Positions 26,388-34,700 of a DNA stretch of 64,000 nucleotides are shown here, piece by piece. The notes beneath the pieces are model-generated. The model was not told the origin of the DNA. It searched no databases and saw only the letters and a program-made list of their open reading frames with translations. The position numbers and the translations under genes are program-made. This stretch comes from Saccharicrinis sp963677345. Its GTDB lineage: Bacteria; Bacteroidota; Bacteroidia; Bacteroidales; Marinilabiliaceae. Positions within the stretch are counted from its first letter, which is position 1, and the number at the start of each line of letters is the position of its first letter. The stretch spans positions 62,001-126,000 of the forward strand of contig CAXXLC010000021.1 in the NCBI GenBank assembly GCA_963677345.2, read 5' to 3'.

Positions 26388-28385
26388 ATGAAGTATATAG
26401 ATAGAGATATTAGCTGGGTAAACTTTAACGCCCGTATTTTACAAGAAATTGCGGATCAATCCCTTCCTCTGATGGAACGATTGAATTTTATTGCCATCTA
26501 TTCATCAAACCTTGAAGAGTTTTATAAAGTTAGAGTGGCAAGCCATCGATTTGAGCAAAAATATAATGGTGACAAAAAAAATAAATTTGGGTATCGCCCT
26601 TCATATGTACTTCAGCAAATCAATACTACGGTAAGTGAACAACAAGAACAGCTCGGAAAGATATTTTACAATGAAATAATTCCTGGAATGGCAAAGGAAG
26701 GAATTACATTTCTTCACAACGACCTGTCTGAAGATGATCTAAATCTGGTTTCAGATTACTTTGACATACATCTGAAGAGTCAGTTTTCTCTTATTGATAT
26801 CACTGATGAAAATAAATTAGAGCTCAAAAACCAGGCTATTTATCTATACTATATTTTTGAAGAAAAACAATATTTGCTCGAGCTCGATTATAAAAAATGG
26901 GGACGTTTCATTACGTTATGGAACGACTCTGACAATTACAAAATCATCCAGCTTGACGATATATTTAAATATAACATCAAAAAGTATTTAAATGAAAAGG
27001 CTGAGATTTATGCGATAAAAATTTCAAGAGATGCAGAACTATATATTGATGAAGAACAAGAAGACAGCGTTGTAAAAAAGATTCAGAAAAGTTTACAAAA
27101 AAGAGAAACCGGACTACCCTGTCGTTTACTTTTTAACGAAAACATCCCTTTTAAACACATCAATAATCTAAGAAAAAAAATGGGGCTGGATATGCCCAGT
27201 CTGATACCTGGTGGAAGATATCATAACTATTATGATTTCTTCTCTTTTCCTGTATTTAAAAATAAACCACATTTATACCGGTCAAAGGTTAAAACCATAG
27301 ATTGTTTGCAATTAAAAAACTCTGACGACTATTTTAAAACAATTTCCCAAGAGGATATTTTCTTAAGTTATCCATATCAAAGTTTTGATTATGTTGTTAA
27401 CCTGTTAAACAAAGCAGCCAAAGACAATAAGGTTACCGAAATCAACATTACATTATACAGGGTTAATAAAAAATCAAAGGTATGCGAAGCCCTGGAGCGT
27501 GCTGCCCAGAACGGTAAAAAAGTATTTGTATTATCTGAAGTGCTTGCACGTTTTGATGAAGAATCCAATATCTATTGGGGAGAAAGACTTGAAAAAGCCG
27601 GTGCCTCGGTAAAGTATGGAATTAAAAATTTAAAAGTCCACGCAAAACTCTTCCTTATCAAAAGAATAGAAGATAACAACAGCACTTCATATGCCTATTT
27701 AGGCACAGGAAACTTAAATGAAAAAACAGCCAGGTTATATGCTGATCATGGAATATTAACTTCTGATAAAAGATATACCAAAGACATTAACACTGTATTT
27801 AACTTTCTAAAAGAAGAAAATTTTAATCCTCAGTTTGAGAATTTATTAGTTGCTCCTTTTATACTTAAAAATACAATTGAAGAATTAATTAATCAGGAAA
27901 TATCACTTGCAAAACAAGGAAAGCATGCTCTTATGATGATTAAGCTAAATAGTCTTGAAGATCCAATTATGATTGACAAGATTAGAGAAGCTGCAGATCA
28001 TGGAGTAAAAATCAATATGGTGGTGCGAGGTATTTGTAGCTATTTTCCACTAAATAAAAAACAAAAAGAAAACATTACTATTGTAAGTGTGATTGATCAG
28101 TTTCTTGAACACACAAGAATCTACTATTTTAACAACGATGGTAAACCACTTTGCTTTTTGGCGTCTGCTGATTGGATGACAAGAAACTTATATAAAAGAA
28201 TAGAAGTTGCATTTCCTGTATATAAACAAAAAGATCAAGAACTTTTATACCAGGAAATTATTTACCAACTTAACGACAATATAAAAGGAAGATATATCTC
28301 TAATGGCGGGGAAAATATTTATGTAAAAGGCAACAATAATAAATCTTCGCAGTTAAGAATGTATGATTTGGTTAAACACCAATAA
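26388..28385 (+). CDS. ppk1: Polyphosphate kinase 1
   Basis: A 665-residue kinase of near-normal length. The N-terminal domain starts RDISWVNFNARILQEIADQS and continues to the head domain; the catalytic part has NLKVHAKLFLIKR with the phosphorylated His and LGTGNLNEKTARLYADHGIL with the second HKD-like element. It makes polyphosphate from ATP and, in reverse, nucleoside triphosphates. The HD/PycTM gene starts 2 bp after its stop, so the two are surely cotranscribed. Confidence 0.94.
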   Translation: MKYIDRDISWVNFNARILQEIADQSLPLMERLNFIAIYSSNLEEFYKVRVASHRFEQKYNGDKKNKFGYRPSYVLQQINTTVSEQQEQLGKIFYNEIIPGMAKEGITFLHNDLSEDDLNLVSDYFDIHLKSQFSLIDITDENKLELKNQAIYLYYIFEEKQYLLELDYKKWGRFITLWNDSDNYKIIQLDDIFKYNIKKYLNEKAEIYAIKISRDAELYIDEEQEDSVVKKIQKSLQKRETGLPCRLLFNENIPFKHINNLRKKMGLDMPSLIPGGRYHNYYDFFSFPVFKNKPHLYRSKVKTIDCLQLKNSDDYFKTISQEDIFLSYPYQSFDYVVNLLNKAAKDNKVTEINITLYRVNKKSKVCEALERAAQNGKKVFVLSEVLARFDEESNIYWGERLEKAGASVKYGIKNLKVHAKLFLIKRIEDNNSTSYAYLGTGNLNEKTARLYADHGILTSDKRYTKDINTVFNFLKEENFNPQFENLLVAPFILKNTIEELINQEISLAKQGKHALMMIKLNSLEDPIMIDKIREAADHGVKINMVVRGICSYFPLNKKQKENITIVSVIDQFLEHTRIYYFNNDGKPLCFLASADWMTRNLYKRIEVAFPVYKQKDQELLYQEIIYQLNDNIKGRYISNGGENIYVKGNNNKSSQLRMYDLVKHQ

Positions 28386-28387
28386 AA

Positions 28388-29626
28388 ATGGATAAAATGA
28401 TAGAAGAGAACTATACGGCGTTGGTAAAAGAAACCCTTTTACTTACCAAACAAAAGATAGAGGAAACATCTAAACCTGAAATTTCATTTCACAATTGGGA
28501 ACATACATTAAATGTTTTCAATGCTGTAACAGAGATTGCTTCTAATACAAAAAATGTAACTGACGATAAAGTAGAATTATTACAAATTGCAGCTCTATTT
28601 CATGACATAACTTCGGGGGTTAATCACGTCAATCATGAGATACACTCAGCTGAACTTGCCGAAACTTTCTTAACACGAAAAAAAGTACCTAAGAACGACA
28701 TTTCTTTTGTTAAAGAGCTAATTTTAAAAACTAAACTATTTGTTAAACCAACAAATATTTATGAAGAGATAATAAAAGATGCTGACCTAAACCACTTAAG
28801 CAATGAAAATTATATTAATAAACCATTTATTGATTTATATAACGAACTAAACAATTGGAAAGAATTAACTCCCAATAAATGGATAAGCGAATGCATTGTT
28901 TTTTTCGATCAGAATACCTATTACACTGAGTATGCAAAAAACAAATACAATAGTGGCAAAGAAAAAAATAAAGATATTCTAATTGAACTATCTAAAACAA
29001 ATATTGAGTCATTACCCGAACTAATAGAACAAGTAAATAAAATTAAGAAGAAAAAAAAGAAAAGAAAATCAAAAGAGAAACCAGATAAAGGCGTAGAGAC
29101 GATGTTCAGAATAGAACTTCGCAATCACCTCACCCTTAGTCGAATTGCCGATGACAAGGCCAATACTCTTATCAGTGTTAACTCTATCATCATATCAATT
29201 GTGCTATCCACCCTATTCCCAAAACTTGATAACAATCCGTATTTAACATTACCCTCTTTAACAATAGTAATCAGCAGCGTCACCACTATAATCATCAGTA
29301 TTGTATCAACAATACCAAGAACAACGCACGGAATTCTTTCACGTGAAGACGTTGTTAAACGAAGAGGAAATCTTGTTTTCTTTGGAAACTTCCACAGAAT
29401 GAATATTGATGATTTTGAATGGAGTATAGATGAACTACTATACGACAAGGATTATCTATACAAGACATTAACCAGAGATTTGTATTATTTGGGGAAAGTA
29501 TTAAATAAAAAATATACTTTTTTGAGAATGGGTTATATTACGTTTGTTTCAGGATTAATTGTTTCTATCATTATTTTTATCTTTAAAATATACATGAATT
29601 ACAATTACATTGCGCAAATGCAATAA
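28388..29626 (+). CDS. HD-domain protein with C-terminal PycTM (DUF5706) membrane domain
   Basis: A 412-residue protein. The N-terminal about 200 residues form an HD phosphohydrolase-type domain with the ligands in place: FHNWEHT (His35, His39), LFHD (His72, Asp73), NHEIH, and DADLNHLS (Asp131). A Lys/Arg-rich linker (about 219-232) leads to RIELRNHLTLSRIADDKANT, the start of the Pycsar effector membrane domain, with hydrophobic segments at about 261-278, 289-308 and 380-405. In Pycsar defence the PycTM module disrupts membranes on sensing a cyclic pyrimidine nucleotide. No cyclase is adjacent; the neighbour is ppk1. Related HD-PycTM fusions are known in Bacteroidetes, function untested. Confidence 0.85.
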   Translation: MDKMIEENYTALVKETLLLTKQKIEETSKPEISFHNWEHTLNVFNAVTEIASNTKNVTDDKVELLQIAALFHDITSGVNHVNHEIHSAELAETFLTRKKVPKNDISFVKELILKTKLFVKPTNIYEEIIKDADLNHLSNENYINKPFIDLYNELNNWKELTPNKWISECIVFFDQNTYYTEYAKNKYNSGKEKNKDILIELSKTNIESLPELIEQVNKIKKKKKKRKSKEKPDKGVETMFRIELRNHLTLSRIADDKANTLISVNSIIISIVLSTLFPKLDNNPYLTLPSLTIVISSVTTIIISIVSTIPRTTHGILSREDVVKRRGNLVFFGNFHRMNIDDFEWSIDELLYDKDYLYKTLTRDLYYLGKVLNKKYTFLRMGYITFVSGLIVSIIIFIFKIYMNYNYIAQMQ

Positions 29627-29934
29627 ATAAGAAATTAAAAAGGAGGTCGAATTCGGGAATGAAAACGACCTCCGGTACACACAGGAATTGTTGGGAGGAA
29701 AATTTACTTTACTTGTGTTTCTTACTTCTGCAGCAAATATCACCCTTTATTTATTCCTCATCATTACCCTTCTGTTACCAATACTTTAATTTATCGAACA
29801 TTAAACCCGAAAATTTTATCTGCTGTTAACAAAAAGAAAATTCCTGCTTAATATTCATTTATAATACACTATTGATTTACATTTTAGTAAATGAACACCT
29901 AAAACAGTTCCAATCATTTCTCCTTATGGTGCTT
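29627..29934. other. Gene-free region with one hairpin
   Basis: Only a hairpin is seen (GGAGGTCG at 29642-29649 pairing with CGACCTCC at 29666-29673). On the minus strand it is followed by a T-run, on the plus strand it is not. The rest is AT-rich with no open frame of note. Confidence 0.5.
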
Positions 29935-30098
29935 TGTCATTTTGACATATAAATATCTTCCACTACTGTCATATCGACATAATAACATCTAAAAATAAGA
30001 CATATTTACCTATTTATATATATGGTATACAAATTGAATAATTCAAATCACAATTAACAATGTAAAAAATACAACAATTTAAATAGGAGGACTTAATA
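29935..30098 (+). promoter_or_regulatory. Hsp20 promoter with paired dyads, -24/-12-like block and strong SD
   Basis: TGTCA-TTT-TGACA lies at 29935-29947 and TGTCA-TAT-CGACA at 29967-29979, exactly 32 bp apart. At 30021-30037 is TATGGTATACAAATTGA, which fits GG-N10-G(C/A) of sigma-54 promoters except for the last base, and then AATAATTCAA. AGGAGG (30086-30091) precedes the ATG by 7 bases. The same four elements occur before the other Hsp20 cluster. Confidence 0.6.
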
Positions 30099-30530
30099 AT
30101 GACACTAGTTAGAAGAACAAATAGAAATTATGATTCATTATGGAATAACTTAATTAATGGTGATTTTTACATGAACTCCAATGGACTTTATTGTGGAAAC
30201 CAATCACTACCTGCCGTTAATATTTCTGAGGATGAGAATATGTTTAACATTGAACTTGCTGCCCCAGGCTTGAAAAAAGAAGACTTTTACATAGAAATAG
30301 ACAATGGGAAACTTACTATTTCTGCCAAAAAGCAATATACAAAAACGCAAAAGAACTATACAAAACGAGAATTTAATTATGCAGGTTTTTCAAGAAGTTT
30401 TGCAGTTCCAAAACAAAAAGTTGAGGAGGGAAAAATTACTGCAACATATGAAAATGGAGTCTTAAATATCACCCTTCCTAAACGAGAAGAAGTTAAACCA
30501 AAACCTTCTCGCACAGTAGAAATCGCTTAA
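30099..30530 (+). CDS. Small heat-shock protein, Hsp20/alpha-crystallin family
   Basis: A 143-residue chaperone. The alpha-crystallin domain spans about 40-130 (LPAVNISEDENMFNIELAAP, GLKKEDFYIEIDNGKLTISA, NYAGFSRSFAVP, ENGVLNITLPKREE), ending in the IxI-like tail PSRTVEIA. Small Hsps hold unfolded proteins for refolding by other chaperones. It is monocistronic, with its own dyad-bearing promoter and a terminator, and is a paralogue of the minus-strand cluster at 52-53.6 kb. Confidence 0.95.
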   Translation: MTLVRRTNRNYDSLWNNLINGDFYMNSNGLYCGNQSLPAVNISEDENMFNIELAAPGLKKEDFYIEIDNGKLTISAKKQYTKTQKNYTKREFNYAGFSRSFAVPKQKVEEGKITATYENGVLNITLPKREEVKPKPSRTVEIA

Positions 30531-30557
30531 TAAATAAATTTAGACAGAAAATTACAA

Positions 30558-30590
30558 CCCGGAGCTACAACAGTAACTTCGGGCTTTTTA
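30558..30590 (+). terminator. Rho-independent terminator after Hsp20
   Basis: Stem CCCGGAG / CTTCGGG (seven pairs, one G-T) with a 12-base loop and then CTTTTTAC. It ends the Hsp20 transcript 28 bp after the stop codon. Confidence 0.75.
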
Positions 30591-30629
30591 CAATCTATTT
30601 ATTTAGAAATATCTGACAGTAATAACATT

Positions 30630-31700
30630 TTAGAACATCCTTCTTTTCTTCCTCTTATACTTACTGCGAGATGTACTTGATAAAGGATTAGCCGATTCTG
30701 AACACGGAAGGGCAGGTCGCTTACCATTCAACCTCAAACTACCTCGCTGATTAAACTCAAAAATTAAAGACAACTCATGAGCCCCCTGTGCATTCCATCC
30801 TAAACCAGATATAGAAACATCATAACTATAGCCTATGCGAAAAGGACCATAATTATATGATAAAAGAGCCACTATAGCATCCTGATTTACACTACTCGCA
30901 TCATCTGTTGAAACAAACGGCACTCCCCTGTACCACATCCCTATCTCCAAAGGCTCATTATGCCAGTACACGCCTAAATCGGTCTGCGTATTTTTTAGCT
31001 GCTTTTGAAAACGATAACTAAAAGAAAAAGACCGGGTAACCCCCTTCATCCTACTTCTTTCTGTCCATATATTCATCCCTCCAAAAAACACATATTTCAG
31101 AGACATTTTCATTTCTTCATTCAGAAATGTGTAGTTTGGTTGAGCGAGATGGTCCAGGGTTAATCCAAACCAATATTTTGAGCTATACAAAAAAACCGAA
31201 GATGCAAAATCAACATAATTTGTTTTTTCATTATTCAACCTTTGCCAACTTCCAGAACCACCAGTACCAATCATCTCATCTGCAAAATTCAATTTACTAA
31301 AATCAATAGATTTATTACCGTAAGTAAACTGCAACCCAGGTATCACCTGCCAATCATCATTTAAAACTAAATTATAGCTATACTGAAAACCAAACTGACT
31401 GGTTGTTAAGCCTGCAGAACCGGCCACATCCTGATACATTAAAAATCCTATTCCACTTTTTAAGGAATGAAAATAATTATCGAATGATACAGCATAGGTT
31501 TTATATGCGGTACTAACACCCGGCCACTGATTCCTGTAATTTACAACAAACCGTGCCCCATCTGTAGAACCCGCTAAAGAAGGACTCATATACAATGGAT
31601 TAGCATAGAATTGTGAAAAATGAGGATCCTGTGCATCCATATTTACATACATTGATGTAAATAATATAGATAATAAAGTATATTTCAATATTTTTGACAT
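30630..31700 (-). CDS. PorP/SprF-family type IX secretion outer-membrane protein
   Basis: A 356-residue outer-membrane beta-barrel with a signal peptide and the family start QDPHFSQFYANPLYMSPSLA, then GFLMYQDVAGSAGLTTSQFG and PFRIGYSYDVSISGLGWNA. The tail is basic (KYKRKKRRMF). PorP/SprF proteins handle type IX substrates that carry the gliding-type C-terminal domain. It begins 5 bp after the stop of the giant PKD protein, which has that domain, so they are a cognate pair. Confidence 0.92.
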   Translation of the reverse strand: MSKILKYTLLSILFTSMYVNMDAQDPHFSQFYANPLYMSPSLAGSTDGARFVVNYRNQWPGVSTAYKTYAVSFDNYFHSLKSGIGFLMYQDVAGSAGLTTSQFGFQYSYNLVLNDDWQVIPGLQFTYGNKSIDFSKLNFADEMIGTGGSGSWQRLNNEKTNYVDFASSVFLYSSKYWFGLTLDHLAQPNYTFLNEEMKMSLKYVFFGGMNIWTERSRMKGVTRSFSFSYRFQKQLKNTQTDLGVYWHNEPLEIGMWYRGVPFVSTDDASSVNQDAIVALLSYNYGPFRIGYSYDVSISGLGWNAQGAHELSLIFEFNQRGSLRLNGKRPALPCSESANPLSSTSRSKYKRKKRRMF

Positions 31701-31705
31701 CCCCC

Positions 31706-34700
31706 CTATCTTATCAATGTAACATCGCCGGTATACACTTTTACCTGTCCGGTACCAAACCTACAAGTAACCTTCCAGATATAAACTCCCTGGGCACACA
31801 GAGTACCATTATAGTATCCATTCCATCCTATTAATATGTCATGGCTTTCAAAAATCAACTGCCCCCATCGTGAAAATATCTGAAGCTTGTATTCTTCAAT
31901 ACCCTCCTGAATTGTTGGATAAAACACGTAATTATTTTTATCTCCATATACATATTCACCACTACTTTCCCCCGACGTATTTGGAGTAAAGGCATTAGGA
32001 AATTCGATATCACCGCCTTCTTCTGCTATAATTGGTTCATTTAACGCATAAACATCAGTACAACCATACTCATTACTAGCCAGCAAAGAAACATCATAAT
32101 TACCGGCAGCAGAATATTCATAAACAGGATTTTGCTCTGTAGATGCATCTCCGTTTCCAAAATCCCAGGCATAAGAATCAGCTTCAATAGATTTATTTGC
32201 AAAAGTTACACTTTGACCTGGAATCGTAACCACTTTTGGATATGCCTCAAAATAAGCTGTTGGCTGCGGGTAAACATTCACAATCAAATCATCCTTTATA
32301 GTTTGTCCACCAGGTCCGGTTACTGTAAGCGTCACATTGTACTCTCCGGAAGTATAATAAGTATGAACCGGGTTTGAATTCGCAGAAACATTTCCATCGC
32401 CAAATTCCCAGAAAAAACTCTCTGCATCTAAAGTCTCACTAAAAAACTCAACTGTTAACGCTGGACAACCGGCAGAAGATGGCCCATATGATACAGACGG
32501 AACATTAGGAGCAATCTCTATTTCGTGTTCGATTGAACTCTCACATTGACCACTATAGGCTTTTAATGTAATTATAAAAGAACCTGAATGTAAATAAGTA
32601 TAAGTTCCTGGTTCAGCCATTGCAGAAGAACCACCATCGCCAAACTTCCACTCGTAACTCCATTGCGTTCCCGCAGTAATATTATCCAGGCTAATTGTTG
32701 ATTCAGGCATTTGCTGATACTCTGGAGTGACTGTAAAATCGGGTTGCGGGGTAGCAAAAACATTTACTGAAGTATATGATGTATCACTACAACCATAAAC
32801 AGATGTTGCAATTAGTGAGACCTCATATTCTACATCACCAGTTGTTTTATTTTCAAAAGTATTAAGCCCAAGGTAATTTGCGGATGTATTACCATCACCA
32901 TAATTCCACACAAAATTATTTGCCCCTATCGACTCATTACCCAAACTAACTTCTAACGGGGAACATCCTGCTCCCGACCCTGTAATTGCAGCTTCAACAT
33001 TTGGATTTACACTTGTATATCCATCCATTGAATCTTTACATCCAAAACTATTCTCAGTAATCAACCTGATTCTATAGTCGAGCGGAGTAAATTTATCATT
33101 ATAATAAGTATGTTCTATATTTTGACTTCCATCTGTAACTTCAATTGTACCATCACCAAAGGTCCAACAGGAAGAAACAACACCCTCTGTATAGTTTGTA
33201 AACTCAACTAATTTAGGAGAGCATACAGAAAAATCATTTGGCTCAAAATAAGTATCCGGCGAAGGTAAAACTGTTACACTGATATACGCAGTATCACTAC
33301 AGCCATAGGCTGAACTAGCTATCATACTTACTTCAAATTCCATTGCCTCATCACCAGGGTTTTCAAATATATTAGCACCTAAAATGTTATTAGACGTATT
33401 TCCATCGTCAAAATTCCAGAAGTAACTTACTGCACCAATCGATTGATTCCCAAATTGTATTTCAAATGGAGAACAAGCTGTTGTCCCCCCCGAAACAGAT
33501 GCAGTAACAGCCGGGTTAACACTTGTAAAACCATCCATAGAATCCTTACACCCAAAACTATTTTCTGTTATTAGCCGGATTCTATAATCCTTTGAAGTTA
33601 ACTCTTCATTTACATAAGTATGTTCAACTTGTTCATTTCCGGCAACTGTCATTGAAGTTCCATCTCCAAAGCTCCAATAAGATTTCTCGATATCTTCAGT
33701 ACTATTTATAAATAACACCTCTTTAGGCGAACAAATTGCAAAATCATTTGGCTCAAAGCTGGTGGTAGGAGAAGGCAATACGGTAATAACCGTTTCGGTA
33801 GTATCCAAACAACCGTATATTGAAGTAGTATATAAAGTTACAGTATATTTTTCTTTACTATCCGACTCATTTATATACGCTTTTACATTTTGATTCACTC
33901 CCTGATTTACCTCTCCTTCACCCAGATCCCATCCATATTGAAAAGCACCCGGATCTGCAGTAAATCGAACATTTAAAGGAGAACATCCACTATCCGGACT
34001 TGCTACCAGATTAAAATCCTGGTTTGGATAAACTGTAGTAAACAACCTGGATGTATCAGTACAGCCAAAAGTATTTTCAACAACCAACCGAACTCCAAAA
34101 GATTGAATATATGTTTCAGTATTATAAAATGTATGCCGGGTATTTTCTGTCGTTTCTACCAGGGAAGAATCCCCGAATAACCATTCATATGTATCTGCAC
34201 CCTGAGACTTATTTGTAAAATCTGTAATCAACGGACTACATCCAACAGCATTGCTCATTTCAAAATAAGAAACAGGAGCCGGAGCTATTGTAATTGCAGT
34301 ATTTAGTGTATCAGAACACCCATTCTCTGTTTTTGTTATCAATGTGATATCATAAGACACGGGATTTGGAGTATTGTTACTATAGGTTTGAACCGGGTTC
34401 TCTTCTGTAGAAACATTTCCATTCCCAAAATTCCAATAATAACTACCTGCGTTGGTTGAGTTATTTTCAAACTGCATCTCAAACGGAGTACATTCTATTG
34501 ACGGAACATCGCCTACAATTGCAACAGGAACCTGGTAAAAATTAATGGTTACCGTATCACTTCCAACGCATCCTCCATTATCTTCACTGTATGCAAATTT
34601 ATATTTGCCGGGAGTATCAACCCGTACTATTGTTGTATCATTTGCAGCATCTGCAAACACAACATCACCTGGCCCTTCAGCCTTAGACCACAAACTCGAA

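Noticed and set aside
28388..29626. A complete Pycsar defence system
   Set aside because: The PycTM module is present, but no uridylate or cytidylate cyclase gene is adjacent; the neighbour is ppk1.
29642..29673. Terminator after the HD/PycTM gene
   Set aside because: The GGAGGTCG hairpin has no T-run on the plus strand; only the minus strand has one and no minus gene ends there, so it is noted but not called.
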